Source of the DNA: an uncultured Lachnospiraceae bacterium | Lineage (GTDB): Bacteria; Bacillota; Clostridia; Lachnospirales; Lachnospiraceae | DNA length: 64,000 bases | NCBI GenBank assembly: GCA_900316625.1 | Contig: ONDO01000006.1 | Location: forward strand, 1-64,000 | Reading direction: 5' to 3' | In this document: piece after piece, positions 22,047 to 32,129 of the stretch | How positions within the stretch are numbered: the stretch's first letter is position 1 | Layout: each line of letters begins with the position of its first letter | The notes under the pieces: generated by a model | What the model saw: the letters and a program-made list of their open reading frames with translations, nothing else | Database searches by the model: none | What the model was told of the DNA's origin: nothing | Translations under genes and position numbers: made by a program

Positions 22047-24889
22047 TAATCTCCCACTACACCGCTCTCTAATGCAAGTGCCTCTGCTGCTTCTGCCTTT
22101 TGAATCGATTCTTCATTGCCAAAGTAACAACCAATGATATCCTTACCGACAGCAGCTGCATTCGATGATTTGAAACCATTCGCAATACGACATGCAACAG
22201 CAATCTGTGGTGCATCTGAAGGTGCATAACCAACAAAAAGTGCATGGTCACCAGAGAGCTTACTCTCCTGTGCCGTACCAGTCTTACCTGCAACCTGAAT
22301 CGGGAATCCGGTAAAGGTCGTCATATCCTGAACTACCATCTCCATACCAGTGCGAATCGCGGTCCACTGGGAACCCGTAAGTGCATCAATATGGTTTCTT
22401 TCTGTCGGTCCAAACTGCTTAATTACCTCACCATCTGCATTCTGTACATGATCGAGTATAGAGAGGTTATATACTGTTCCATTATTTGCAATAGAGGATA
22501 CATATCTTGCCAGAGCAATAGTCGTAATGTTGTTATTCGACTGTCCAATTGCCGCCATGACCGGATACTCTGTGGCATAAGTAGATACATTTTCTTCGAT
22601 CTCTATACCTGTTTTCTCGGTAAGACCGAACATATCAGCATATTTTTTCAAACGATCGATACCTGTTGCATCAACATAATTATTATCTCCTCCAGCCAGA
22701 CGCCAGCCAACTTCATAGAAATAATAGTTACAGGAATGCTCTAAGGCCTGCATCATATCGATATCACCATGAGTTCTTGGATATGCCCAACATTTGGGCT
22801 GGTTGGAAACCTTATCGAAGACACCTAGATCTAATATCTTCGTCTCTGGTGTGATAACTCCCTCGCAGAGACCTGCTGCGGAAGACAGCATCTTGAAAGT
22901 AGAACCAGGTGCCGTTCTCTGCTGGGTTGCATTGTTGTACATGGGTGATGCACTTGAGGTCACCAGATAGTTGTAATATGCAGAATCTACATGATTTGCA
23001 AGACGGTTATTATCGTAACCAGGATAAGTTACACAAGCTAAAACTTCTCCGGAATTCGGATTCATAACAACTGCAGATGCAGAACAAGGCTTAAGTCCAA
23101 GCTGTCCGGGAGTAATCTCAAGTTTTCCAATCTTCTGAATCAGAAAATTATATGCAGACAAAGAACCATTTTTTAAGCCTTCAGCTGTTGCGTCATCCTG
23201 AGGAAGAACGCCCTGATCATAGAGAGCTGCACAGAGCTGCTCTCCTGAAATATAGTCCTGTAATACAGCATAACGATAGATCTCATCTTCAAATCCATCA
23301 CTGTCAGGTAAATTCTCAAGAATGTAAGAGATCAGCGCCGCATAGACTTCATCGGTATCTACATACTTGGAGTTCGAATTGATCTTGGTAATATCGATCC
23401 AGTTCTGCTCGATAGCATAACGTAGATATTCATTCACACTGATCGTCTGATTAGCCCAATTGATATAGGTCTCATCTGTAGTATCAATCTGATCCGTGAG
23501 CAGTACCTTATTGGTCTTAAGCATACTGATGATATAAGTCGTATAATCCTGATACTCTTCAGGAAGATCCTTGAACGCTGCACCTGAAAGCTGGGAAAGC
23601 TGGTCTTTCAAAGCCTTGATTACATCATTCTCTTTTTTGTCATGTTCGCTTAAGATCGTTTTCTCAAGTTCTGTAGCATCCGGTTTAGAGAAGTGCTTTG
23701 CATTCACAATGGAATTATTCACCAGAGAAACGTAAGCATCATAGATTGAGATCATCAGATCTGCAGTATCTTCCGGAATTACAACTTCCTTCTGGTTGAC
23801 CAGTTTGGAAACCAGAATACCTGCAACTTCGTTCTCTAACAGGTTATAAACTCTCTTCTGAAGAACAGAATCGATTGACAGATATACATCATTACCGGTC
23901 TTGGCATCCTTATGGTCTGTCACTTCAATCGGGTTACCGACACTATCGACATAGAGAGTATCTGAGCCCTTTGTACCGATCAGTTCACTGTTCAGATACT
24001 GCTCGATACCTGCCTTACCAACAACATCATCACGCTCCACCGTCTGATCCGTCTTCGACATCTCATTGTATTCATCCGTCGAAATCGTTCCGGTATAGCC
24101 GATAATATGCGCGTAGTATTTGCCATCCGTATATTTACGAATCGAACCTTCCTTCACACTGATACCAGTCATCTCATTAGAGTTCTCTTCGATAAAAGCA
24201 ACCGATTCATCACTAATATCGGATGCTACTGTCGTAGCAAGATATACCTGGAAAGAATTCAATCCAATCTTATAACGAATCACAGCAATACGATAACGAA
24301 TCTCTTCGTCATATTTGGTAGAAATATTGTATTTCTTACTGCCCATCAGATAATTCATTACCTGTTCTGCAGTCGCTTCGCCTTCATTCGCACCAAGATC
24401 CTTATTATATTTAAGATCATTAATGGATGAATAGCCGAACACATCCGCAAGGAAACGAAGCTGTGCCGTACCGGAGACGTTATAGACATACTTGCCGTTC
24501 TGGTCTAAGGAGATGCCAAAGTCATTATCAATATCATCTCCATGCTTCAGAAGTCCTGAAATCAGGAGATAAAGTTCCTTGTTCAGATTCTTATTGCGAT
24601 CATCACGAGACTGATTTACATAAGAATCAATGATGGTTACCTCGTAAGAAAGCTCATTATAAGCAAGAAGTACTCCATTACGGTCATAGATATTTCCGCG
24701 GGTCGCATCAATCGACTCTGTCTTCTCAACCAGAAGGTCATAATTAGACTGATACTGTTCTCCTCGAATGATCTGAAGAACAAAGAGTCGTGCAAGAATG
24801 ACAAAACTAAAGATGATCATTAAGAAGCCGATCACACGAGTCCTGGAAGAAAATATTCTGTTTTTTATAAAATCAAGAAACTCATCCAA
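22046..24889 (-). CDS. mrdA: Penicillin-binding protein 2 (class B, elongation transpeptidase)
   Basis: Transpeptidase that crosslinks peptidoglycan made by RodA. N-terminal membrane helix (about 17-36), PBP dimerisation region to about 330, and a transpeptidase domain with SxxK in PGSTFKM near 660, SCN in EHSCNY near 720 and KTG in AGKTGTAQ near 868. At 947 residues it is about 250-300 longer than E. coli PBP2; the extra sequence lies roughly at 350-600 (acidic, helical) between the two domains. Overlaps mreD by 8 bases and minC by one. Confidence 0.93.
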   Translation of the reverse strand: MDEFLDFIKNRIFSSRTRVIGFLMIIFSFVILARLFVLQIIRGEQYQSNYDLLVEKTESIDATRGNIYDRNGVLLAYNELSYEVTIIDSYVNQSRDDRNKNLNKELYLLISGLLKHGDDIDNDFGISLDQNGKYVYNVSGTAQLRFLADVFGYSSINDLKYNKDLGANEGEATAEQVMNYLMGSKKYNISTKYDEEIRYRIAVIRYKIGLNSFQVYLATTVASDISDESVAFIEENSNEMTGISVKEGSIRKYTDGKYYAHIIGYTGTISTDEYNEMSKTDQTVERDDVVGKAGIEQYLNSELIGTKGSDTLYVDSVGNPIEVTDHKDAKTGNDVYLSIDSVLQKRVYNLLENEVAGILVSKLVNQKEVVIPEDTADLMISIYDAYVSLVNNSIVNAKHFSKPDATELEKTILSEHDKKENDVIKALKDQLSQLSGAAFKDLPEEYQDYTTYIISMLKTNKVLLTDQIDTTDETYINWANQTISVNEYLRYAIEQNWIDITKINSNSKYVDTDEVYAALISYILENLPDSDGFEDEIYRYAVLQDYISGEQLCAALYDQGVLPQDDATAEGLKNGSLSAYNFLIQKIGKLEITPGQLGLKPCSASAVVMNPNSGEVLACVTYPGYDNNRLANHVDSAYYNYLVTSSASPMYNNATQQRTAPGSTFKMLSSAAGLCEGVITPETKILDLGVFDKVSNQPKCWAYPRTHGDIDMMQALEHSCNYYFYEVGWRLAGGDNNYVDATGIDRLKKYADMFGLTEKTGIEIEENVSTYATEYPVMAAIGQSNNNITTIALARYVSSIANNGTVYNLSILDHVQNADGEVIKQFGPTERNHIDALTGSQWTAIRTGMEMVVQDMTTFTGFPIQVAGKTGTAQESKLSGDHALFVGYAPSDAPQIAVACRIANGFKSSNAAAVGKDIIGCYFGNEESIQKAEAAEALALESGVVGD

Positions 24890-25418
24890 GACGACGTTCC
24901 CTCTTTCGTTCGTAAGTTGTTAATCTCTGATCAATGTGATTCATTCCTGCATAGAGGAAAATAGAAAGGATAACGGTATATATTGCTTCGGGAAGAATAA
25001 TGTTATTCAGATAAAAAGTAAAATCTATCTTTCCACGAATCGCAAAGCCAATCAGATAGATAGCACATCCAGCTAAAATATCACTGATTCCAACGAATAA
25101 CATAGGCAGTTTCACATCATCTCCAAAGAACAAGGTCCTAAAGAATCCATTTAGGAATCCAATGATCATATAGAGTAAAGCATATGTTCCGAATAACTGA
25201 CCGGAGAAGAAATCCAGAAGGAATCCGGAAAACAAGCCAATCAGCATGCCCTGCTTTCTACCCTTCGAGAAACCGGAAAGAGATGTGAATGCCAACAAGA
25301 GGTTGGGCACTACATTTGCAAGTTCAAGATAATTAAAAAGGGAAGTCTGTAACATATAGAAAAGAAACAGCCCCCCGCAATTCGTCAGGATTCGGATAAC
25401 GGCATAACGAATCTTCAT
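24882..25418 (-). CDS. mreD: Rod shape-determining protein MreD
   Basis: Small integral membrane protein of the elongasome, 178 residues, about five hydrophobic helices (LFYMLQTSLFNYL, GMLIGLFSGFLLDFFSG, TYALLYMIIGFLNGFF). Ends in a basic tail (RKRERRLG). ATGA overlap with mreC and 8-base overlap with the PBP2 gene give tight coupling. Confidence 0.92.
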   Translation of the reverse strand: MKIRYAVIRILTNCGGLFLFYMLQTSLFNYLELANVVPNLLLAFTSLSGFSKGRKQGMLIGLFSGFLLDFFSGQLFGTYALLYMIIGFLNGFFRTLFFGDDVKLPMLFVGISDILAGCAIYLIGFAIRGKIDFTFYLNNIILPEAIYTVILSIFLYAGMNHIDQRLTTYERKRERRLG

Positions 25419-26269
25419 TTCGTACTACCCTCTTTCACCTGCATAATGACAAGAACATTTTGAAGATGCTTAAAATCAACAGCCGGTGTCAATGTACCGG
25501 ACTTGGTAAGATTATTCGCATTCTCAGACAGTGTTGTAACATAACCAATCAAAATACCCGGAAGATACTTATCAGAGATGTTAGAGGTAACGATAGGTTC
25601 CCCTTCCGTAATCTGATTATCCGGATCTTCAAGATTCGTCAGATTGATACGATTCTCATTGGTCATGGTCTTAATATCACCGGATACAATACAGAGATTA
25701 CCGGTATTAAGAGACATACCACTGATATTCGATGTGTCATCGATAACAGCTCTTACGATAGAATAAGACTTACCTGTCTCGGTCACAATGCCTGCAAGTC
25801 CTGAACCTGCAATAACATTCATGTTCACCTTAATTCCATCATCACTACCCTTATCGATCGTAAATGTATTAAACCAGTTCGAACCGCCTCTTGCAATTAC
25901 GCGGGCACCGGTTTTCTCATAATCTGAATACTGCTGATCCAGATTATATAATTCACGTAATCCTTCTAACTCAGACTGCTCCAGCTGGGTGTTATTGAGC
26001 TGGGTCGTCAGGTCTTCTACCTGCTGTGTCAGCATAGCATTCTGTGCTTTAAGATCAGAAATCGTCACCGCGTTTTCACGAGATTCGGACACAGAAGAGC
26101 CAACGAAATCAAGGCCTTTCTGCATGGGCACAAAGACATAGTTGGAGACAGATTTGAATACGCCACCAGAAAATCCTGAGACATAGCTGGTAAAGAGTAC
26201 CATGACGCACAGGATCAAAAGGAAAAGCAGAAGTAAATTACTTGGAATTGTTTTCTTTCTGCGATTCAT
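25415..26269 (-). CDS. mreC: Rod shape-determining protein MreC
   Basis: Bitopic protein that organises the elongation machinery outside the membrane. Basic N-terminus, membrane helix near 11-30 (LLLLFLLILCVMVLFTSY), coiled coil near 65-110 (DLKAQNAMLTQQVEDLTTQL), then two beta domains with GLAGIVTETGKSYSIVRAVID and ISDKYLPGILIGYV. 284 residues is standard. Confidence 0.94.
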   Translation of the reverse strand: MNRRKKTIPSNLLLLFLLILCVMVLFTSYVSGFSGGVFKSVSNYVFVPMQKGLDFVGSSVSESRENAVTISDLKAQNAMLTQQVEDLTTQLNNTQLEQSELEGLRELYNLDQQYSDYEKTGARVIARGGSNWFNTFTIDKGSDDGIKVNMNVIAGSGLAGIVTETGKSYSIVRAVIDDTSNISGMSLNTGNLCIVSGDIKTMTNENRINLTNLEDPDNQITEGEPIVTSNISDKYLPGILIGYVTTLSENANNLTKSGTLTPAVDFKHLQNVLVIMQVKEGSTK

Positions 26270-26278
26270 GATTCTTCC

Positions 26279-27292
26279 TTAACTGAAAATACGAGATTTC
26301 ATGGTATAGCCATACTGCTGGAACTTAGGATCATGAAGGACTTTGCCAAGACCACGTGCAACGGTTGTCTCACCATCTTCAGCAACATTCACCTTAATGT
26401 TGGAGATTCCTTCAAAGTATTCAGCAATACCGTAGAGCTTGGAAGTACCACCCGTAAGATAGATACCAGAATATACGATATCCTTAGCAAGTTCAGGCGG
26501 AACCTTCTCTAAGATTCTCTTAATGGAAGCGCCGATGCTTGCCAGTTCTTCCTTCATTCCCTCATAGATCACGTCAGATTCAACAGTCATAGGGATGGGA
26601 AGACCACTTACTACATCTCGACCGACAATTTCAAGAGAACCACCACGGCCAACACTTGCAGCACCGATGGACTCCTTTAATTCACGAGAGGTTTTACGAC
26701 CAATCACAAGATTGAATTTCTTCTTCATGTAGCCAACTATAGCATCATCCAGGCGATTACCACCAGTCGGAAGGAGTTCAGACAGAACCAGTCCACCCAG
26801 GGAGATGACCGAGATCTCAGTTGTATCAGCGCCAAGATCGACGACCATAACACCGGTCGGCAAAGAGACATCAATGCCCATACCAAGGGCATCCGCAAGA
26901 GGCTTCTCACAAAGCATTACAGAATGGAGCTTCGCCTTGGACTTCTGGAACATATCGTTGAAGGCCTTCTTCTCAACCTCTGTAATATCATTGGGAACAG
27001 CCAGAACAACATCAGCCCCCTTCAGATGGGCAGCGAGATCATGATTCAAAACCTGCAGAAGCATGGTCTGCATGTTATCGAAATCTGCAATAACACCATT
27101 CACGATAGGAAAAGAAACCTGGATAGACTCCGGTGCTTTCTCATACATGGAATAAGCATCATCCCCGTAAGAATACATCTGGTCCTTATGAATTACAGCA
27201 ATTGCATTCTTGCAGGTCTGTACACCATTCGAAGACTTGTCGAAGATCTTGAGCTGAAAAGTTCCGAGATCAATACCATACTGATTGGACAT
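26279..27292 (-). CDS. mreB: MreB-family actin-like protein, divergent nucleotide loops
   Basis: Actin-like filament protein that guides cell-wall elongation; its place before mreC-mreD-PBP2 defines the role. 337 residues. The first phosphate loop reads DLGTFQLKIF instead of DLGTANTLVY, and the second reads VDLGADTTEISVI instead of DIGGGTTE; LPTGGNRLDDAIV and YLTGGTSKLYGI are recognisable. The fold is kept but both loops differ from classic MreB. Start is a TAATG overlap with radC. Confidence 0.9.
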   Translation of the reverse strand: MSNQYGIDLGTFQLKIFDKSSNGVQTCKNAIAVIHKDQMYSYGDDAYSMYEKAPESIQVSFPIVNGVIADFDNMQTMLLQVLNHDLAAHLKGADVVLAVPNDITEVEKKAFNDMFQKSKAKLHSVMLCEKPLADALGMGIDVSLPTGVMVVDLGADTTEISVISLGGLVLSELLPTGGNRLDDAIVGYMKKKFNLVIGRKTSRELKESIGAASVGRGGSLEIVGRDVVSGLPIPMTVESDVIYEGMKEELASIGASIKRILEKVPPELAKDIVYSGIYLTGGTSKLYGIAEYFEGISNIKVNVAEDGETTVARGLGKVLHDPKFQQYGYTMKSRIFS

Positions 27293-28008
27293 TAAATTTC
27301 CTCCCGGGAAGATAACTCCCCATGTTCATTAAAACTATAATATGTATGATCACCGATCACGATATGATCATGGAAATGTAAACCGACCAGATCACTGGCA
27401 GTTTTAATCATCTTCGTCACCATAAGGTCATCGTAAGACGGTTCAGGATCACCTGTAGGATGATTATGTAAGAGGACAAAGCCATCGGCATTTGCCCGAA
27501 ATACATGTCTTAATACCTCGCTGACATCTGCAAAAGCTTTGCAATTGGTGCCAATCGATAAGATTTCCTGACCAGTCATATTCAGTCTGTGGTCAAAATA
27601 ACAGATACGAACCTGCTCCGTGGAAAGATAGGTCATCTCTTCCATAAAGTAGTTTGAGATTGACTTGGGATCCTTTAGAAGAATCTTCTCTCTTCTCTCC
27701 TGTTCGGAGATTCGCTTTGCAAGTTCAGATACAGCCTTTAACTGAAGGGCCTTAATCTTCCCGATTCCAGAAATCTGTTTCAGTTCATCAAGACTCAGAA
27801 CACAGAGATTCCGGAGACCTTCCCCATGTAATTGCAAAAGGTCGCCGGCAAGTTCAATTGCATTCCTTTGTCTTGTACCACTTCGAATCAAGAGAGCAAG
27901 TAACTCCTGATTCGAAAGGGAAGCCACTCCCTGACGTAGTCCTTTCTCATAAGGATTATCCGGGTTCTTCATCTGACAAAGCGTCATTCGTCTGTTTTCT
28001 GTTTTCAT
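27292..28008 (-). CDS. radC: RadC/JAB1-domain protein (DNA repair family name, role unclear)
   Basis: Helix-hairpin-helix segment (QISGIGKIKALQLKA) followed by a JAMM metalloprotease-like domain with LLHNHPTGDPEPSYDD near residue 175. 238 residues. The family is named for repair but its biochemical job is unsettled. AGGA abuts the ATG at 28008, and an internal ATG at 27987 is an alternative start. It sits directly before mreB, a conserved linkage in clostridia. Confidence 0.93.
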   Translation of the reverse strand: MKTENRRMTLCQMKNPDNPYEKGLRQGVASLSNQELLALLIRSGTRQRNAIELAGDLLQLHGEGLRNLCVLSLDELKQISGIGKIKALQLKAVSELAKRISEQERREKILLKDPKSISNYFMEEMTYLSTEQVRICYFDHRLNMTGQEILSIGTNCKAFADVSEVLRHVFRANADGFVLLHNHPTGDPEPSYDDLMVTKMIKTASDLVGLHFHDHIVIGDHTYYSFNEHGELSSREEI

Positions 28009-28061
28009 TCCTAAGCCCTTCGTCTATCAGAGCTCAGAAATCCGCACACTTATGAATTATT

Positions 28062-29369
28062 TTAGCATAAGGAATCTCTGCTCACAAGATTGGCCTCATA
28101 AAGTTTTTGTAAGGAATAAAGGATTCCAAACTTAGCAGAAGGCCAGGTCAGACCGCCCTGCAGATATACAGCATAGGGTTCACGCAAAGGACCATCTGCG
28201 GATAATTCAATGGATGATCCCTGCACAAAAGCTCCTGCTGCCATAATGACCTGATCATCGTATCCGGGCATATCCCAAGGTTCCGGTGTAACATAAGAAT
28301 CTACGGGGGAACCAGCCTGAATTCCAGAACAGAAAGCAATCAATGTTTCAGGTTTCTTAAGCGTAATCGCCTGAATGATATCAAATCGCTCTTCTGTTGC
28401 GTTCGGAAGGCAGGGGAAACCAAGTGGTTCATAGAGATTCGCTGCAAAGATAGATGACTTCAGTGCATTCGAAGTAATGACCGGAGCCAGGAAGAATCCC
28501 TGCAGGAAGCTACGATTCATACCAAGGGTTGCACCGACTTCCTTGCCAAGTCCGGGAGAAGTCAGCCGATGAGCGGCATTCAAAACACATTCCTTCTTAC
28601 CGACAATATAACCACCAATGGGAGCCATTCCTCCACCAGGATTCTTGATCAGTGAGCCGACGATCATGTCAGCACCAACCTCAAGCGGTTCTCTATCTTC
28701 TACGAATTCGCCGTAGCAGTTATCTACCATGACGATCACATCCGGTTTGATTCCCTTAATAATGGAGATCAGCTCTCCAATCTTCTCAACAGAGAGGGTA
28801 GGACGAACCGCATATCCCTTTGATCTCTGGATGGTCACAAGATGGGTCTTATCGTTGATCTTACGACGAATCTCGTCGTAATCAAAGTCACCATTGGGAA
28901 GAAGATCTGCCTGGGCATAAGAGATTCCATACTCCGCAAGAGATCCCTGGGAAGGACGAATCCCAATGACTTCGTCTAAGGTATCATAGGGCTTTCCTAC
29001 CGGGGAAAGTAACTCCTGACCAGGACGAAGGTTAGACATCAGGGCCAGAGATAAAGCATGCGTTCCGCAGGTGATCTGAGGGCGTACCAGGGCATCTTCT
29101 CCATGAAAGCACTCTGCATAGACGCGCTCAATCTTCTCACGTCCGATATCATCATAGCCATATCCACTCGAAGCATTAAAGCACTCTGCATCTACCTTTG
29201 CAGCCTGCATTGCTCTTAATACCTTAAGCTGATTGAATTCCGTGACTCGATCGATTTCGCGAAAACGTTCCTCTAATTTCTCCAAGGTCTTCTGACCATA
29301 GGCACGGACAGCTTCCGAGATTCCCATGGACTTATACATCTCATTCATTACTTCATCTGATATTTTCAT
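28062..29369 (-). CDS. Methionine gamma-lyase family PLP enzyme (YnbB, aluminium-resistance family)
   Basis: Fold-type I PLP enzyme. The PLP lysine is near residue 240 in SLIKNPGGGMAP; MVDNCYGEFVEDREP carries the cofactor-binding Asp. 435 residues. Members of this family are labelled aluminium resistance protein or methionine gamma-lyase, but substrate is not established. It follows miaA by 22 bases, as ynbB does in related genomes, though hfq, which often lies between them, is missing. Confidence 0.9.
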   Translation of the reverse strand: MKISDEVMNEMYKSMGISEAVRAYGQKTLEKLEERFREIDRVTEFNQLKVLRAMQAAKVDAECFNASSGYGYDDIGREKIERVYAECFHGEDALVRPQITCGTHALSLALMSNLRPGQELLSPVGKPYDTLDEVIGIRPSQGSLAEYGISYAQADLLPNGDFDYDEIRRKINDKTHLVTIQRSKGYAVRPTLSVEKIGELISIIKGIKPDVIVMVDNCYGEFVEDREPLEVGADMIVGSLIKNPGGGMAPIGGYIVGKKECVLNAAHRLTSPGLGKEVGATLGMNRSFLQGFFLAPVITSNALKSSIFAANLYEPLGFPCLPNATEERFDIIQAITLKKPETLIAFCSGIQAGSPVDSYVTPEPWDMPGYDDQVIMAAGAFVQGSSIELSADGPLREPYAVYLQGGLTWPSAKFGILYSLQKLYEANLVSRDSLC

Positions 29370-29391
29370 TACGAATCCTTTTATCTAACTA

Positions 29392-30333
29392 TTATTTATT
29401 CTTGATCTCTTCAATTGCCTTTTGGAGCAGAACTTCTTCTGTAGGATACTCCTGCCTGTCAAGCCATATGGTGTCTTCTTCTCTGCGAAACCAGGTCAGC
29501 TGCCTCTTGGCATAATGCCTCGAATCCTGCTTTATGGATAAAACAGCGCTATTAAGATCACATTTTCCTTCAATATAGGGAATTAACTGCTTATATCCGA
29601 TTCCCTGCATGCTGGTCATATCAGCCTTACAGCCTTCCGCTAACAGACTTCTTACTTCATCTAACAGGCCATCCGCCATCATCTGATCGACTCTTTTATC
29701 AATTCTGTCATAGAGAACTTTTCTGTCATCTGTTAAGACAAAGAAGCGACTATCATAGACACAAGGCTTCCTGCTCTCTTCTTCATTATGCAAGGAGATT
29801 GCCTGCCCTGACTTATGATAATACTCGAGTGCTCTGATGGTTCTCTTAATGTTGTTAGAGTGAATCTTCTCTGCTGATACAGGATCCACCTGAAGAAGCA
29901 TCTCGTGAAGCTTCTCTTTTCCTTCTCTTCTGGCAAGTTCTTCTAACTCTGCACGATAAAGAGAATCCCCATCTTCTTCTGTAAAATCTATATCTTTCAG
30001 AACGGACTGAATATAAAAACCAGTTCCACCGACGAGAATAGGAATCTTCCCATGAGAATATATGGTCTCGATTGCTTCTTTGGCCATCTTCTGAAAGAGA
30101 ACCACATCGTAGGGTTCTTCTGGTTCGAGGACATCGATCATGTAATGGGGGATGCCCTTCATTTCCGAAGGAGTGACCTTAGCGGTACCGATGTTCATGC
30201 GGCGGTAGACCTGCATAGAGTCACAGGATACAACCTCGCCACCGATACAGAGAGCCAGGTCAACTCCAAGTTTGGATTTCCCGACACCGGTAGGTCCGGC
30301 GATCACGATCAGTGGTTGTAATTTCTTCTCCAT
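29392..30333 (-). CDS. miaA: tRNA dimethylallyltransferase
   Basis: Adds a dimethylallyl group to A37 of tRNAs reading UNN codons. P-loop GPTGVGKSK at 13-21, SCDSMQVYRRMNIGTAK and GGTGFYIQSVL are diagnostic, and the tail has RHYAKRQLTWFRRE. 313 residues. Third gene of mutS-mutL-miaA; 8 bases separate it from mutL. Confidence 0.97.
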   Translation of the reverse strand: MEKKLQPLIVIAGPTGVGKSKLGVDLALCIGGEVVSCDSMQVYRRMNIGTAKVTPSEMKGIPHYMIDVLEPEEPYDVVLFQKMAKEAIETIYSHGKIPILVGGTGFYIQSVLKDIDFTEEDGDSLYRAELEELARREGKEKLHEMLLQVDPVSAEKIHSNNIKRTIRALEYYHKSGQAISLHNEEESRKPCVYDSRFFVLTDDRKVLYDRIDKRVDQMMADGLLDEVRSLLAEGCKADMTSMQGIGYKQLIPYIEGKCDLNSAVLSIKQDSRHYAKRQLTWFRREEDTIWLDRQEYPTEEVLLQKAIEEIKNK

Positions 30334-30341
30334 AGGCTTCC

Positions 30342-32129
30342 TTATGAAACAATACGTTTGAACATCTTATCGAGTTCATCTCTTGTCAGCGACACCATGG
30401 TCGGTCTTCCGTGTGGACAATGGAAGGGCTCATCTAACATCAAAAGCTCATCCAGCAACTTCTCAAGTTCCATCTGACTGATTCTCTGATTTCCCTTAAT
30501 GGACGCCTTGCAGGCAATGGTTGCCACGCGTTCGCGGATCAGAGCGGATTCTTCATCTGCCTTCCAGGAGACAGCCTGAGCAGCCAGATCCATGAAGAGG
30601 TGCTTGGTATCAATGGAATAGAGATTGCCTGGGGTCGCAGTGATACGATACTCATGCCCTCCAAAGGATTCGAATGCGAATCCCAGGGCCTCAATATCTG
30701 CTCTATGCTCTTCTAAGGCTGCTGCTTCCTGAATACTAAGCGTAATAATCAGTGCGGGCGAAACCATCTGAGAGGTCATGGTCTTATTCTTAAGAGATGC
30801 CATCAAGCGCTCATAATTCACCTTCTCATGAGCTGCATGCTGGTCCAGAATGTAGAGCTTCCCATCGTATTCGAACATCCAGTAGGTATCGAAAACCTGA
30901 CCTATGATTCGATAGAAGGGACGGCTCTTTTCCGAGAGGAAGGACATCTGGACCGGCTTAGTCACTTCTTCCGTATATCTGGAGATGGCTGTATCCTTCA
31001 GAACGGAAGCTGCGTGTTCTTCAACAGCACGATTCACCTGTTTCAGATGCTTTTCTTCAAAGGGAAGCGCTGACACTTTGGGTGTAACATGGTCTTCCTT
31101 CTTTTCCTTGGTCAGAGTGACTGCAATGATATCGTCCCGCCTGGTCAGCCGCTCATGTACGGCAGCGGACAAGAGGCTGAGTACCTCCGGTCCATGATCC
31201 ATTCGGATTTCCTTCTTGGCAGGATGGACATTTACATCAATGGTACCATCTGGAAACTGGAAGAATAACACTGCGAAAGGGAACTGGTGCTGCATGAGGA
31301 AACCTCTGTAACCCTCTTCTACAGCTTTTCGAAGGATTTTATCCTCGACCAGTCTTCCATTTACGAAGAAATTCTCGAAATCTCTGTTTCCGCGATTGAC
31401 CGTATAATTACCGAGAAATCCTTTCAGACTGTAGTATTCCGTCTTCTGTTCAATGGGGAGCAGATTTTTCACGATTTCTCTACCGAAAATCTGGTAGACA
31501 ACATCTTCCGTTTTCCCATTTCCAGATGTCTGCAGACGTTCTCTGCCATCTGTAGAGAATCGAAAACTAATCTCGGGATGAGACAAGGCCAGATGCTCCA
31601 TCATCGATTGTACATATCCGCTCTCCGTCTGCTGAGACTTAAGGAATTTCTTTCGGGCGGGCGTATTATAGAAGAGGTTACGAACAATGAAAGTGGTACC
31701 ATCAGGAGCACCGATTTCCTGTAACTCACCTTCCTCTCCGCCCTCGATCATAAACTGAGAACCAAAATCTTCTTCTGATGCCTTTGTAATCATGGTGACC
31801 ATAGATACTGCAGCAATACTGGAGAGAGCTTCCCCTCGGAATCCAAGAGAATGTATGGAATCTAATTCCTTTGCTTTTCTTAATTTACTGGTCGCATGGC
31901 GAAGGAAGGCGGTATGGATCTGCTTTACCGGAATACCGCATCCATTATCCGTAATACGGATTTCACTGATACCACCCTTTTTGATCTCTACCGAGATAGC
32001 GCTTGCACCGGCATCAATTGCATTCTCCGTCAATTCCTTTACGACAGAAGCAGGTCGTTCGATAACTTCACCTGCTGCAATCTGATCAATCGTATTTTTG
32101 CTTAATACCTGAATTTCTTTTCTTACCAT
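30342..32129 (-). CDS. mutL: DNA mismatch repair protein MutL with endonuclease motif
   Basis: GHKL ATPase that links MutS recognition to strand removal. ATPase motifs: ELTENAIDAGAS near 29-40, DNGCGI near 60, GFRGEALSSIAAV near 97. The C-terminal domain has DQHAAHEKVNYE near 428, the DQHA(X)2E(X)4E endonuclease motif, plus CPHGRPT; it should nick DNA itself, as in bacteria without MutH. 595 residues. Overlaps mutS by 7 bases. Confidence 0.97.
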   Translation of the reverse strand: MVRKEIQVLSKNTIDQIAAGEVIERPASVVKELTENAIDAGASAISVEIKKGGISEIRITDNGCGIPVKQIHTAFLRHATSKLRKAKELDSIHSLGFRGEALSSIAAVSMVTMITKASEEDFGSQFMIEGGEEGELQEIGAPDGTTFIVRNLFYNTPARKKFLKSQQTESGYVQSMMEHLALSHPEISFRFSTDGRERLQTSGNGKTEDVVYQIFGREIVKNLLPIEQKTEYYSLKGFLGNYTVNRGNRDFENFFVNGRLVEDKILRKAVEEGYRGFLMQHQFPFAVLFFQFPDGTIDVNVHPAKKEIRMDHGPEVLSLLSAAVHERLTRRDDIIAVTLTKEKKEDHVTPKVSALPFEEKHLKQVNRAVEEHAASVLKDTAISRYTEEVTKPVQMSFLSEKSRPFYRIIGQVFDTYWMFEYDGKLYILDQHAAHEKVNYERLMASLKNKTMTSQMVSPALIITLSIQEAAALEEHRADIEALGFAFESFGGHEYRITATPGNLYSIDTKHLFMDLAAQAVSWKADEESALIRERVATIACKASIKGNQRISQMELEKLLDELLMLDEPFHCPHGRPTMVSLTRDELDKMFKRIVS

